The position numbers and the translations under genes were made by a program. A stretch of 64,000 nt of DNA from Nitrosospira sp. Nsp11 (GTDB lineage: Bacteria; Pseudomonadota; Gammaproteobacteria; Burkholderiales; Nitrosomonadaceae): assembly GCF_900142705.1 (NCBI RefSeq), contig NZ_FRBV01000006.1, forward strand, positions 98,247-162,246, written 5' to 3'. The notes beneath the pieces were generated by a model. The model did no database searches, was not told the DNA's origin, and saw only the letters and a program-made list of their open reading frames with translations. The first letter of the stretch is position 1. Each line of letters opens with the position of its first letter. This document shows, piece after piece, positions 9,638-19,673 of the stretch.

Positions 9638-12391
9638 ATGCTGAACAATCTGCTCAAGAAAGTTTTCGGGAGCCGTAACGATAGGCTGATCAAACAGTAT
9701 TTCCAGACGGTGGCGACGATTAACGCACTGGAAACCAGGATAGCGGCGCTTACCGACGCCGAACTGCGTGCAAAGACCGAAGAATTCAGGCAGCGCATTG
9801 CCGACGGGACAACCCTTGACGCTTTACTGCCCGAGGTATTTGCCGTGGTACGCGAAACTGGCAAACGGGTGCTCGGGATGCGTCATTTCGACGTTCAATT
9901 GATCGGGGGCATGGTGCTGCATAGCGGCAAGATTGCCGAGATGCGAACAGGCGAGGGTAAAACGCTGATGGCGACCTTGCCCGCTTATCTCAATGCACTG
10001 GCTGGCAAGGGCGTTCACCTCGTTACCGTGAATGACTATCTTGCCAAACGGGATGCGGAGTGGATGGGGCATCTTTATCAATTCCTCGGTATCAGCGTAG
10101 GCGTAATCCTTTCACAGATGGATCACGGTGAAAAGCAGTCCGCTTATGCGGCAGACATAACCTACGGCACCAATAATGAATTCGGTTTCGATTACCTGCG
10201 CGATAACATGGTGAACCACCCTGTCGAGCGGGTGCAACGCGTACTTAATTATGCCATCGTTGACGAAGTCGATTCCATCTTGATCGATGAGGCGCGCACG
10301 CCGTTGATTATCTCCGGCCAGGCCGAAGGCAACACCGAAGTTTATGTGCGTATGAACGCGCTGATTCCGAAACTGGTTCGCCAGGAAACCGAAAAAAGTG
10401 CGGGTGACTTCAGCGTAGACGAAAAAGCCCAGCAGGTTCTGTTGAGCGAGGAAGGTTTCGAGCACGCGGAAAACTTGCTTGCCGATGCTGGGTTGCTGCC
10501 TCCTGGAACCAGCCTCTACGATCCGGCCAACATCAATCTCGTCCACCATTTATACGCTGGCCTGCGTGCACACGCGTTATTTCATCTTGACCAGCACTAC
10601 GTGATACAGGATGGCGAGGTGGTCATCGTCGACGAGTTCACCGGGCGGCTCATGTCTGGCAGGCGCTGGTCGGAAGGATTGCATCAGGCGGTGGAAGCAA
10701 AGGAAGGTGTTTCGATCCAGAAGGAGAACCAGACACTTGCCTCGATCACTTTTCAAAACTATTTCCGCATGTATCAGAGGCTGGCCGGCATGACGGGCAC
10801 GGCGGATACCGAGGCTTTCGAGTTTCAGCAAATCTACGGGCTGGAAACAGTCATCATTCCAACCCATCGCCCCATGATCCGCAATGACCGCATGGATCAG
10901 GTATTCCGCACCATGGGAGAAAAGAATCGCGCTATCATTGAAGATATCAGGGATTGTCATAAGAGGGGACAGCCCGTTCTCGTCGGAACGACCTCTATTG
11001 AAAACAATGAGGAGCTTTCCGGGTTATTGACCCGCGAGAAGTTGCCGCACCAGGTATTGAATGCCAAGCAGCACGCAAGAGAAGCTGAGATCGTCATCCA
11101 GGCCGGACGTCCCGAAATGATCACGATCGCCACGAATATGGCGGGTCGCGGAACCGATATCGTACTTGGCGGCAATCCTGAACCTGAACTTGAGCGGGTT
11201 CGTGCCGACGAAAGCATGAGCGAACCGGAAAAGAGCGAGCGAATCGGGCAATTGCAGCAGCAATGGCAACTTCTTCATGATGAGGTGCTGAAACAAGGCG
11301 GATTACATATTATCGGCACAGAGCGGCATGAATCTCGCCGCGTGGATAATCAGTTGCGGGGCCGTTCGGGCCGCCAGGGCGATCCGGGTTCCAGCCGTTT
11401 TTATCTCTCGCTGGAAGATCCACTTCTGCGTATCTTTGCATCTGATCGGGTAGCAAGCATCATGCAGCGGCTTAACATGCCGGAAGGTGAGGCCATTGAG
11501 CATCCCTGGGTCACTCGCGCGATTGAAAACGCCCAGCGCAAGGTGGAAGCCCGCAATTTCGACATACGAAAGCAGTTGCTGGAATACGACGATGTCGCCA
11601 ACGATCAGCGCAAGGTAATCTATGAGCAACGTGGTGAACTTCTTGAGTCGCAAGATATCTCGGAAACGATTACGGCAATGCGCGACGACGTGTTGCGCAG
11701 TCTGGTCGCACTTTATATCCCGGCGCAAAGTGTAGAGGAGGAATGGGACATCCCAGGGCTGGAGAAGGCCTTGGCGGCCGAGTATCAATTGGCATTGCCA
11801 TTACAGGAGTGGCTGGAGAAGGAGCCCGACCTGCATGACGAAAACATGCATCAGCGGATCAGTGCAGCAGCGCAAGAATATTATTCAGGAAAGGTCGACC
11901 AGGTTGGCGCGAATGTCATGCATCAGTACGAGCGTGCCGTTATGCTGCAAAGTCTCGATATCCATTGGCGGGAGCATCTCTCGGCGCTGGATCACCTGCG
12001 TCAGGGTATCCATCTTCGAGGATACGCACAGAAAAACCCTAAACAGGAGTATAAGCGGGAGGCTTTTGAACTATTCACTTCCATGCTTGAGGGGATCAAG
12101 GCGGAAGTTACCAAGACGCTCATGACCGTGCAGATAAGAAGTGAGCAGCAGGTGGAAGCCGTGGCGGAAACACAACGCTCACCTATAAACGTACAGTATC
12201 ACCACGCGGCTTTCGAAGAAGCGCTGGGTGAAGAGGGATCTTTCGAAGGCGGTGAGCCGAATCGCGACGCCGAGGATCATCCGGAGAAGCATCAGCCATT
12301 CGTGCGCCAAGGGGAGAAGGTCGGGCGCAATGATCCATGCCCTTGCGGATCAGGGAAAAAGTATAAACAATGTCACGGCAAGCTCAGTTAA
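9638..12391 (+). CDS. secA: SecA, preprotein translocase ATPase
   Basis: Motor of the Sec pathway that drives unfolded preproteins through SecYEG. The 917-residue product has Walker A MRTGEGKT at about residues 102-109, the DEAD-type region [20 protein letters not shown], the second helicase domain with [14 protein letters not shown] and [12 protein letters not shown], and a C-terminal zinc-binding tail [13 protein letters not shown] that contacts SecB and lipids. Length is typical. It follows a strong terminator and ends just before a hairpin, suggesting a single-gene unit. Confidence 0.98.
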   Translation: MLNNLLKKVFGSRNDRLIKQYFQTVATINALETRIAALTDAELRAKTEEFRQRIADGTTLDALLPEVFAVVRETGKRVLGMRHFDVQLIGGMVLHSGKIAEMRTGEGKTLMATLPAYLNALAGKGVHLVTVNDYLAKRDAEWMGHLYQFLGISVGVILSQMDHGEKQSAYAADITYGTNNEFGFDYLRDNMVNHPVERVQRVLNYAIVDEVDSILIDEARTPLIISGQAEGNTEVYVRMNALIPKLVRQETEKSAGDFSVDEKAQQVLLSEEGFEHAENLLADAGLLPPGTSLYDPANINLVHHLYAGLRAHALFHLDQHYVIQDGEVVIVDEFTGRLMSGRRWSEGLHQAVEAKEGVSIQKENQTLASITFQNYFRMYQRLAGMTGTADTEAFEFQQIYGLETVIIPTHRPMIRNDRMDQVFRTMGEKNRAIIEDIRDCHKRGQPVLVGTTSIENNEELSGLLTREKLPHQVLNAKQHAREAEIVIQAGRPEMITIATNMAGRGTDIVLGGNPEPELERVRADESMSEPEKSERIGQLQQQWQLLHDEVLKQGGLHIIGTERHESRRVDNQLRGRSGRQGDPGSSRFYLSLEDPLLRIFASDRVASIMQRLNMPEGEAIEHPWVTRAIENAQRKVEARNFDIRKQLLEYDDVANDQRKVIYEQRGELLESQDISETITAMRDDVLRSLVALYIPAQSVEEEWDIPGLEKALAAEYQLALPLQEWLEKEPDLHDENMHQRISAAAQEYYSGKVDQVGANVMHQYERAVMLQSLDIHWREHLSALDHLRQGIHLRGYAQKNPKQEYKREAFELFTSMLEGIKAEVTKTLMTVQIRSEQQVEAVAETQRSPINVQYHHAAFEEALGEEGSFEGGEPNRDAEDHPEKHQPFVRQGEKVGRNDPCPCGSGKKYKQCHGKLS

Positions 12392-12487
12392 TGGGCATTC
12401 GATACGCGGACGTGGCCCCAAATCAGTAGCCTCACGCGCATGGCGCGTTGCGCTTGGGCGCGTAGTAAGGGGTCACGGCACATCCAG

Positions 12488-12518
12488 ACCCTCCGGTCGT
12501 AATCTACGAGCGGAGGGT
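12488..12518 (+). terminator. Stem-loop downstream of secA
   Basis: ACCCTCCG (12488-12495) pairs with CGGAGGGT (12511-12518). The secA side lacks a clear T tract (TATTCC follows). It lies between the convergent secA and methyltransferase genes, so it may terminate transcription in either direction. Confidence 0.5.
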
Positions 12519-12546
12519 TATTCCAAAAAATTAGCGCTTGTTATTT

Positions 12547-13494
12547 TTATCTACACTTTCTGAAAAAAATATAGTTCCCTTTTTTTAGAATATTTCTGTA
12601 AAACGGACGGAGCATACTCTTCAAAATTTTCTTCGCTCCACCCCAGTCGGTTAAATATTGATATTGTATTTTTTTGGGGATCAGTAATTCTTCTAATCCT
12701 GATTGAATTGCCATCTTGGAGAATGACTGCTTTCTAAAAAGATTAATATGCTCGAGAGGAGCAACAGGCATAAGAGAATTTTTTGAGCCTATTTCTGATT
12801 TCCAGTCCATGACTTTTAATCTTTGCTCTATATCAGGTGCATAGGGGACGCTAATCTTCAGAATTCCATCTGTTTTTAGGCTGCTGCTTAAATAGCGTAA
12901 TGTCTGTAAAGGTTCTGGTATGTGTTCAAATACCTGCTCAGTGTTAATGAAATCGAAGCGATATTGAGGAATCTCGTCCCAATTTATAATCCTGATCCCA
13001 TTTAACTTCGCGTGTTGTATTCGTTCGGTAGATAATTCTGAACCAAATGAATTACATCCAAAAGCCTTCGCCATCAGCGCCCATTCGCCCCACCCCATAC
13101 CAAAATCGAGAAAATTCAAGGATGTAGGATTTTTTCGGAAATACGCAATAATGTGCATAATTTCCTGGGCATGGCGTGAATAGTATTCAAGTCCGCGATT
13201 CTTCAAGTGGTGGCTAAATACTTTTTGGGGATTTATCCAATGTTCATACAGTCTTTCCATCAGAAAATCGTTTGGAATATCTCTTTGAAAAATCAAACCG
13301 CAGACATCGCATTCGGACAGAACGTAAGCAGCTCCTTCGAGATACTCAAATTCAACCATGCCTTGTGGCGAATAAAAATCTACCAAATAATCTGCTATTG
13401 GAGATCTGTCATATTGGCATTGGTATATCGTTCTGAAGCTACCTGAAGCGCATGCTGGGCATTCTTGCCGTTTTACAAACCAAATTTTGCTCAT
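12547..13494 (-). CDS. Zinc-ribbon class I SAM-dependent methyltransferase
   Basis: 315-residue protein. It starts with a zinc-ribbon-like Cys pair (CPACASG) followed by a second pair (CDVCGLIF), then a Rossmann methyltransferase core: LDFGMGWGEWALMAKAFG (SAM loop), a GSELS acidic residue at the end of strand 2, FDFINTEQVFEHIPEP, and LKISVPYAP. This layout is common in methyltransferases of sugar-nucleotide or surface-polysaccharide pathways, but the substrate cannot be told. The coding DNA is clearly more AT-rich than its neighbours and uses many AAA/ATT/TTT codons, and it stands alone between secA and the P460 gene, suggesting horizontal acquisition. Start ATG 13494 has an AGGAAG ribosome-binding site. 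Confidence 0.8.
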   Translation of the reverse strand: MSKIWFVKRQECPACASGSFRTIYQCQYDRSPIADYLVDFYSPQGMVEFEYLEGAAYVLSECDVCGLIFQRDIPNDFLMERLYEHWINPQKVFSHHLKNRGLEYYSRHAQEIMHIIAYFRKNPTSLNFLDFGMGWGEWALMAKAFGCNSFGSELSTERIQHAKLNGIRIINWDEIPQYRFDFINTEQVFEHIPEPLQTLRYLSSSLKTDGILKISVPYAPDIEQRLKVMDWKSEIGSKNSLMPVAPLEHINLFRKQSFSKMAIQSGLEELLIPKKIQYQYLTDWGGAKKILKSMLRPFYRNILKKGNYIFFRKCR

Positions 13495-14178
13495 ATTCTT
13501 CTTCCTGTAGAGTTTCTTGCGAAACTCGCCGCCTGAGGGAAATTAGCGGCGAATGGGATAGAGAAAGGGCGACCATTACTGGCAAGATGAAGTTTCCAAG
13601 GATTTCGTCGGCCTCGAATGGCTTGAAATGAATACTACGCAACGCACAGGACTAATGCAATGTTGGCGACTGGCTAAGCATGAGTTGATGCCCGAATGGA
13701 GATCCGGAGTCAGTAGTGTCGGGCAATTCAGCTCGGACGGTTAAATAACAAATTGATTGCCAACAGGAAACGCCGTATATAAGGGTGTCACCGTTTCAAC
13801 ATGAGTTTTTTGGAAAGCTGTAATTTTCCCTCTGCGATTTCCCATTATGCATTCAGGAAAATTGGTATTTGCGCAACTCATGGAATATTCGCCTCTTCAC
13901 ATGTTTCGCCGCTCGGTACAGCGCTATCCTTCCAAATGTCCGACCAAGGCCGCTTCCGAGCGCTGAAAATGTTGTCTTGTAGAGATGCCCCATGAAGCAT
14001 ACGTGGACCGGATTATCGGGTTATAGTAATGCGGTGGGGCCGATGATTGGGGCACATGAAAGCAGATGGGCGCGCCGGGGTAATGCCATGAACGCCTGCA
14101 ATGCCGCGGGCAAAAAAAATGAAGATAGCCATCGATTAATGATGGCCGTTTGTTAAAGATGAAGTTTTGCAGGCACGA
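13495..14178. other. Gene-poor spacer, 684 bases
   Basis: No convincing gene. A 64-codon open frame at 13801-13995 (+) lacks a ribosome-binding site and recognisable features. A short palindrome GAGTTTCttgcGAAACTC lies at about 13510. The spacer joins the AT-rich methyltransferase to the P460 gene and may hold decayed sequence. Confidence 0.5.
14120..14146 (-). terminator. Possible terminator of the P460-family gene
   Basis: Read on the minus strand, GCCATC-ATTAATC-GATGGC forms a 6-bp stem, followed after TATCTTCA by a run of eight T. The gap between stem and T run makes it weak. It lies about 35 bases after the stop of the P460-like gene. Confidence 0.4.
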
Positions 14179-14736
14179 CTATTTTACGCGTTTCTGAAAA
14201 TATTCGTCGTAGCGGAAAATGTAGTCTTTATCCGTGAGCGGTAGATGGCATGCGCGACAGGTTGCCGTATCGTCCGGCGCTTTCGTTTTGGCATCAGCCA
14301 TGTACATGGAATATACCCAATCGCCGTTTCTGAGTTCCGGAGGCGTCACACTTTCACCCCAGCCCGCGCCCTTGCCCATCACGCCTATTTTTGACAGCTC
14401 ACCCTTGACAAATTTACCATCCGCGCCCTTCAGAGGGGTACCGTCGGCAGCTTCCCTAACCTTGTAAATCTCCATCACGGAAATGGTCCCATTAGGAAAT
14501 TCATCACCCATTTTGGCGCTATGTCCGACGGGGTTGATATAGATTTCGCGGACTTGCTTGACGTCGGCTCGCTGCACATCAGATAAAAACTTTGGCCAGC
14601 TCTTATAGTCCGCAGGCACGGGCAACTCGCTATCCGAGTATTTTTGAACCTGGGGCGATGGCGGCACCTGCGCACAACCTCCAAACACCATAGCCAGTAC
14701 CGCAGCCGTAACGACCCCCCATGTAACATGTTTCAT
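14179..14736 (-). CDS. Cytochrome P460 / cytochrome c'-beta family haem lipoprotein, crosslink Lys replaced
   Basis: 185 residues with an N-terminal export signal and a likely lipobox FGGC (Cys21; Phe at -3 is atypical), so probably a membrane-tethered periplasmic lipoprotein. A single c-haem motif CRACH (160-164) near the C-terminus and the upstream pattern EIYINP...GDEFPNGTISVMEIYK match the P460 family. In Nitrosomonas europaea P460 (from memory) the haem-crosslinking Lys70 lies in GTVTVKEL; the aligned residue here is Met88. Known P460s oxidise hydroxylamine, giving N2O, whereas c'-beta relatives without the crosslink bind NO; the Met form therefore suggests NO binding or another role. 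Start ATG 14736 has TAGGAGA upstream. Single-gene unit. Confidence 0.85.
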   Translation of the reverse strand: MKHVTWGVVTAAVLAMVFGGCAQVPPSPQVQKYSDSELPVPADYKSWPKFLSDVQRADVKQVREIYINPVGHSAKMGDEFPNGTISVMEIYKVREAADGTPLKGADGKFVKGELSKIGVMGKGAGWGESVTPPELRNGDWVYSMYMADAKTKAPDDTATCRACHLPLTDKDYIFRYDEYFQKRVK

Positions 14737-15165
14737 CTTTTTTTCTCCTATTGTCCAGCGACGTCAAGAATTCCCATAAGCTGTTTTTACGGGCTGTCCC
14801 CGAGCCCGGTTGATCTAGCTGATTTACCTGGCTGAAGGGCTGCAAAATGGATATGTAGCTTGCCCTCCTTCCCGGATTACAAGTCCTTATTGAAGACTTA
14901 TTAAAGGACAGAAGAGTATGAGTGACTTGCCCGAGTTCTATACTAGCGTTGGAGAGACGTTGTTGCAAGAATAATCGGCTGATCAAAATGAATCGCAAAA
15001 CCGGCAGGAAACTCGGAACAACAGGAGCCATTTAGCAGATAACGATATCAGAAATGCTTGGCCACCCGTTGTAACTCCTTCAAGTTAGTCCCGCCGCACC
15101 CAAATTTCCTCCAGGCTCAAAGATGCCGAATGTTTCTGCGCGGTCGAGCCTTTCCCGTATATTTT
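14737..15165. other. Spacer upstream of the P460-family gene, 429 bases
   Basis: Contains the promoter region of the P460-like gene and the 3' flank of prlC. No gene, tRNA or repeat could be supported. The T-rich stretch before 14760 is simply the gene's ribosome-binding site read on the other strand. Confidence 0.5.
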
Positions 15166-17370
15166 TCACGCAGGCGCCATTCCGTGGTGGCGCAACAAGG
15201 CATCTATTTTTGGCTCACGCCCGCGGAATGCGATAAATGATTCCAGCGCGGCCCGGCTTCCGCCCACTGCAAGAATTTCATTCCAGAAGCGGGCGCCGGT
15301 TTCGGGATTGACTACAACCCCGGAAGGACTTTCTTCAAAAAGACTATACGCATCGGCAGATAACACTTCCGCCCACTTGTAGCTGTAATAGCCGGCAGCG
15401 TAGCCTCCACCGAAAATATGTGAAAAGCTATTGGGAAACCGATTGAATTCAGGAGGGATAATTACCGCAACCTGCTTACGGATCTCGTCCAGTAATTGCT
15501 GCGCTGTTTTTTCTCCACCGGGGCGGAAATCAGCATGAAGGTGCATATCGAATAGCGCAAATTCTATCTGGCGAAGCATTTGCAAGCCGCTCTGGAAATT
15601 CTTCGCTGCCAGCATCTTCTCGAACAAATCGCGCGGAAGAGATTGATCGCTGCTCGCCGGTTCCCGCAATACGGCGTTGACGGAGTCATCCGGGGCGGGA
15701 GGCGGAGCAGGGCGCGTTTCCCGCAAGCTGCCGCTTCGCGGCAACGAGTCAACGTGCCTGGTCATGTCACGCAGGACTTCCCATTCCCAGCAGAAATTTT
15801 CCATGAACTGGCTGGGTAGTTCCACCGCATCCCATTCCACCCCATGAATGCCCGACACGCCCAAGTCTTCCACCTGCGTAAGCAGATGGTGCAGGCCATG
15901 CCCAAATTCATGAAATAGCGTAATCACCTCGTCGTGGGTGAACAAGGCGGGACGAGTTTGTCCATCGAGATGAACGGGTGCAGAGAAATTGCAGTTAAGG
16001 TATGCGACCGGTACCTGAATGCTTTCTTCCCCTTGCACTTCACCTCCGCCGATACGGCGGCGGCTGATAGCGTCATCCATCCATCCTCCGCCTCGCTTGC
16101 CTGGGCGCGCGTAGAGGTCAAGATAAAAACGGCCGATCAGATTTCCCTGAACACCCATGATATTGAAAAGCTTTACATCGGCGTGCCAGAGCTGAATGTC
16201 GGCAGCCTTTAGCTGGGCAATGGTAATGCCATAAAGATGCTCGACCACTTTGAACATGCCCGGTAGCACGCTGGTTTCAGGAAAATACTGCTTCACCTCC
16301 TGCTCAGAGAATGCATAACGGTCGAGGCGCAGTTTTTCGCTTACATAAGCCAGATCCCATGCTTCGACATTTTGCAATCCCATTTTTTCAGCGGAAAATT
16401 GACGTAATTCCTTGAGGTCGCGCTCGGCGTAGGGCCTCGCCTTGGCTGCGAGTTCACTCAAGAAATCCAGTACCTGTTTTGGGGTTGAGGCCATTTTGGT
16501 CGCAAGCGAGACTTCGGCATAGCAATCGAATCCCAGCAGCTGCGCCTCTTCCTTGCGCAGTTCAAGCATTTTCGCAATAAGCGGCGTGTTATCCAGATTG
16601 GCAGCGTTTTCAGCTTGCGGAGCCGGTGATCTTATCTCGCTGGCGCGAGTAGAATAAGCACGATACATCGTTTCGCGCAGCGCCCGGTTGTCGGCATACT
16701 GCATGATGGGCATATATGATGGGGCGTGCAGCGTAAATTTCCAACCCGGGGCATTATCTTTTTCCGCGATTTCCCGCGCCGCTTGCACTGCATCGTCGGG
16801 AATGCCGGAAAGCTCATCCGCGCTTTGTACATGCAATACAAAACTATTAGTGGAATCCAGCAGGTTATCATTGAATCTGGAACCCAGCGCCGACAGCTCT
16901 TCCTGAATTTGGAGAAATCGCTTTTTCTTCTCAGGCGGTAGCTCTGCCCCACCCAAGCGGAAGTCCCGTAAGTCGTTTTCGATTATCTTCTTTCGAGCTT
17001 GATTCATGCTCTCGAACTCCCGGCTGTTGCGGAGTTGTTTGAATTTCTCAAAGAGGACGGGGTCTTGCGCCAACTCCGCATAATATTGCGTGACCAATGG
17101 CAGGTTGGCGTTGTAGGTCTCGCGCAACTCCGGCGTATTCGCCACCGCATTCAAGTGTGATACCTGCCCCCAAGCTCGAGACAGGCGCTCATTGGCGTCT
17201 GTTATGGGTTGCACGAAATTCTGCCAGGTCGGCATGGCATTGTCATCACGTATCCGGTCAATAGTGTTGCGGCCATCGGCCAGCAACTGTTTTACCGCCG
17301 GGGTGATATGTTCGATTCGAATATCCGCAAAGCGCGGCAGTCCGGAAAAATCAAGCAGAGGATTCATCAT
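15166..17370 (-). CDS. prlC: Oligopeptidase A (M3 metallopeptidase)
   Basis: Cytoplasmic zinc peptidase of the thimet family that degrades short peptides and cleaved signal peptides. Seen: HEFGHGLHH zinc motif at 487-495 after PALFTHDEV, and GGYAAGYYSYKWAEVL near the C-terminus, both typical of PrlC/OpdA. At 734 residues it is ~50 longer than the Escherichia coli enzyme, largely through a Pro-rich insertion at about 543-578 (RETRPAPPPAPDDS) placed just before LPRDLFEKMLAAKNFQSG. The frame is open and the catalytic parts are intact. It is the last gene of the pyrimidine operon, 72 bases after pyrC. Confidence 0.93.
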   Translation of the reverse strand: MMNPLLDFSGLPRFADIRIEHITPAVKQLLADGRNTIDRIRDDNAMPTWQNFVQPITDANERLSRAWGQVSHLNAVANTPELRETYNANLPLVTQYYAELAQDPVLFEKFKQLRNSREFESMNQARKKIIENDLRDFRLGGAELPPEKKKRFLQIQEELSALGSRFNDNLLDSTNSFVLHVQSADELSGIPDDAVQAAREIAEKDNAPGWKFTLHAPSYMPIMQYADNRALRETMYRAYSTRASEIRSPAPQAENAANLDNTPLIAKMLELRKEEAQLLGFDCYAEVSLATKMASTPKQVLDFLSELAAKARPYAERDLKELRQFSAEKMGLQNVEAWDLAYVSEKLRLDRYAFSEQEVKQYFPETSVLPGMFKVVEHLYGITIAQLKAADIQLWHADVKLFNIMGVQGNLIGRFYLDLYARPGKRGGGWMDDAISRRRIGGGEVQGEESIQVPVAYLNCNFSAPVHLDGQTRPALFTHDEVITLFHEFGHGLHHLLTQVEDLGVSGIHGVEWDAVELPSQFMENFCWEWEVLRDMTRHVDSLPRSGSLRETRPAPPPAPDDSVNAVLREPASSDQSLPRDLFEKMLAAKNFQSGLQMLRQIEFALFDMHLHADFRPGGEKTAQQLLDEIRKQVAVIIPPEFNRFPNSFSHIFGGGYAAGYYSYKWAEVLSADAYSLFEESPSGVVVNPETGARFWNEILAVGGSRAALESFIAFRGREPKIDALLRHHGMAPA

Positions 17371-17442
17371 ATTGTCGAGAAATCAGTTCAGTTGCAGAGA
17401 TACGAAAATGACAACGCATGGTTGTGGCGCAACTTTCAAACC

Positions 17443-18717
17443 TCAACCTTCGTGCACGATGTTACCGTTGATCAGGGTGTATTTTACTCTGCCTGGCAGT
17501 TCCATACCGAGAAATGGGGTGTTCTTTCCCTGGCTTTTCAGCGCAGTTGCTTCTACCTTCCAGTATTGTTCGGGGTCGAAAATGCACAAATCGGCGGTAG
17601 CGCCAAGAGACAGGTAACCGGCTTCCACACCCAGTATACGGGCGGGTTCCGCGGTGATTTTCGCCAACACCTGGGCCAGAGGAGCTTTTTTTTCAGCCCC
17701 CCATTTCAAAGCCAGCGGCAACAGCAATTCCATGCCTGTGGCGCCGGCCTCGGCCTCGGCGAAAGGTAGCAATTTGTGATCTTCATCCACTGGCGCGTGA
17801 TCCGAACATATCGCATCTATCGTGCCGTCGAGAAGGCCGGCTCGTAGCGCGTCACGATCTCCTAAAGCCCGTAGCGGTGGAATGAGATGACAATTCGAAT
17901 TGAAGAAACCGATATCCATTTCGGAAAGATGTATATGGTTAGCCGATACATCGCAGGTAATGGGCAGGCCTTGCTGCCGGGCCGCGCGAATCATGGCGAC
18001 GCCTTCCGCGCTGGAGATACGGCATAGATGAACCCTGGCGCCCGTTTCCCTCGTCATCAAAATAATATTCGCCAACGCTACGGTTTCCGCGCAAACAGGA
18101 ACCGGGGGCAAGCCCAATCGCGTCGCCACTTCGCCGTCATGCGCCACGCCACCGTCGGCAAGATTCATGTCCTGGGGACGGAGCCAAACCACGAAGCCGA
18201 AGGTAGAAGCATATTGCATGGCTTGCATCATCACACGTATGTTCGGAAGCGGCATATTCGACTGGCCGAAAGCGACGCATCCGGCATCACGTAATTCAGC
18301 CATTTCCGTCAGCCGTTCACCTTTCAAACCTTGAGTAAGTGCTCCGACAGGATAAACATGAGCCTGATTGAGACTTCTGGCGCGATGCTTCAGCATTTCC
18401 ACCAACCCCGGTTCATCCAGTACGGGATCAGTATCGGGAGGGCAGGCCAGGCTGGTGATACCTCCGGCTACCGCTGCAGCCATTTCGGATTCGAGGGTGG
18501 CTTTATATTCGAAACCCGGCTCGCGCAATCTGGCCGATAAATCCACCAGGCCGGGGCACACTATCATGTTGCTGGCATCTATTTCCCGGTTGGCATGAAA
18601 ACCATGCGGGCTTTCACCCAGGCCGACGATTTTGCCTGCCGCAATGAACACGTCCATGATAGCGTCAGTTCCGCTCCTCGGGTCTATGATACGACCGCTC
18701 CTGATGATCTTTTTCAT
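17443..18717 (-). CDS. pyrC: Dihydroorotase (PyrC, PyrC' type I subfamily)
   Basis: Amidohydrolase-fold protein for the third step of UMP synthesis, or its non-catalytic partner. The TTG at 18726 overlaps the pyrB stop; the ATG at 18717 is a more natural start (424 residues). Seen: PGLVDLSARLREPGFEYKATLE, where the catalytic enzymes have the metal-binding HxH (DxHVH); here it is replaced by LSARL. Later SDHAPVDEDHKLLPFAEAEAG is present. The missing HxH suggests the inactive PyrC-like (PyrX-type) dihydroorotase homologue that assembles with aspartate transcarbamoylase, as in pseudomonads. Position directly after pyrB supports this. An active dihydroorotase would then be encoded elsewhere. Confidence 0.88.
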   Translation of the reverse strand: MKKIIRSGRIIDPRSGTDAIMDVFIAAGKIVGLGESPHGFHANREIDASNMIVCPGLVDLSARLREPGFEYKATLESEMAAAVAGGITSLACPPDTDPVLDEPGLVEMLKHRARSLNQAHVYPVGALTQGLKGERLTEMAELRDAGCVAFGQSNMPLPNIRVMMQAMQYASTFGFVVWLRPQDMNLADGGVAHDGEVATRLGLPPVPVCAETVALANIILMTRETGARVHLCRISSAEGVAMIRAARQQGLPITCDVSANHIHLSEMDIGFFNSNCHLIPPLRALGDRDALRAGLLDGTIDAICSDHAPVDEDHKLLPFAEAEAGATGMELLLPLALKWGAEKKAPLAQVLAKITAEPARILGVEAGYLSLGATADLCIFDPEQYWKVEATALKSQGKNTPFLGMELPGRVKYTLINGNIVHEG

Positions 18718-18722
18718 CTCTT

Positions 18723-19670
18723 TCAATTGCCTGCCAAAATCGACATTACCGCCATCCGTACTGCGATGCCGAATGTCACTTGCGGCAGAATTACCGATTG
18801 CTTGCCGTCGGCAACTGCGGAGTCAATTTCGACGCCCCGATTCATCGGGCCGGGGTGTAAAACAATAGCATCACGCTTGGCCAGCGCCAGCCTCTCTTGA
18901 GTGAGTCCATAATACTTGAAGTATTCTTCAGTGCTGGGGAGACGGGCACTCAGCATGCGCTCGCTTTGCAGGCGCAACATCATCAGCACGTCTACATCTT
19001 TTAGCCCGTGCTCCATTTCGTGATAAACATGTACGCCGAGACGTTCAACCTTTGAAGGGAGCAGGGTTTTTGGTGCAATGACCCGTACTTCCGGCACACC
19101 TAGTGTCGTAAGCGCATGAATTTGAGAGCGCGCAACGCGCGAGTGCAAAATATCGCCGACTATCGCTACTCGAAGATTGCGAAAATCGGGTTTGTAACGG
19201 CGAATGGTGAATACATCGAGCAACCCCTGTGTAGGATGCGCGTGTCGGCCGTCTCCGGCATTGATGACATGAATCTCGGGCCGGACATGGCGGGCGATCA
19301 GGTGCGCCGCTCCGCTTTGCGAGTGCCGCACCACGAACATGTCTGCGTGCATCGCGGAGAGATTATTCACCGTATCCAGCAGCGTTTCACCTTTGGATTG
19401 CGAGGAAACGGCAATGTTGAGATTGACGACATCGGCAGACAAGCGTTTGGCCGCGATTTCAAAGGTAGTGCGAGTGCGTGTACTGGGTTCGAAGAATAAA
19501 TTGAATATGGATTTACCGCGTAGCAAGGGCACTTTCTTGACATCGCGCTCCGTAACCCCGACGAAAGACTCGGCGGTATCGAGGATATTCAGCAGAATAG
19601 CGGCGGACAATCCCTCAGTGGTAAGCAGGTGCTGCAATTCGCCGTTCTTGTTCAGTTGCGGATTATTCAC
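18723..19670 (-). CDS. pyrB: Aspartate carbamoyltransferase catalytic subunit
   Basis: Condenses carbamoyl phosphate and aspartate, the committed step of pyrimidine synthesis. The 315-residue product has the carbamoyl-phosphate motif [40 protein letters not shown] and [13 protein letters not shown]. Start is GTG at 19670, three bases after the pyrR stop, so expression is probably coupled. The neighbouring dihydroorotase-like protein probably forms a holoenzyme with it, as in Pseudomonas-type ATCase. No pyrI is present. Confidence 0.96.
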   Translation of the reverse strand: MNNPQLNKNGELQHLLTTEGLSAAILLNILDTAESFVGVTERDVKKVPLLRGKSIFNLFFEPSTRTRTTFEIAAKRLSADVVNLNIAVSSQSKGETLLDTVNNLSAMHADMFVVRHSQSGAAHLIARHVRPEIHVINAGDGRHAHPTQGLLDVFTIRRYKPDFRNLRVAIVGDILHSRVARSQIHALTTLGVPEVRVIAPKTLLPSKVERLGVHVYHEMEHGLKDVDVLMMLRLQSERMLSARLPSTEEYFKYYGLTQERLALAKRDAIVLHPGPMNRGVEIDSAVADGKQSVILPQVTFGIAVRMAVMSILAGN

Positions 19671-19673
19671 GGG

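Noticed and set aside
13801..13995. 64-codon plus-strand frame in the spacer
   Set aside because: No ribosome-binding site or recognisable composition.
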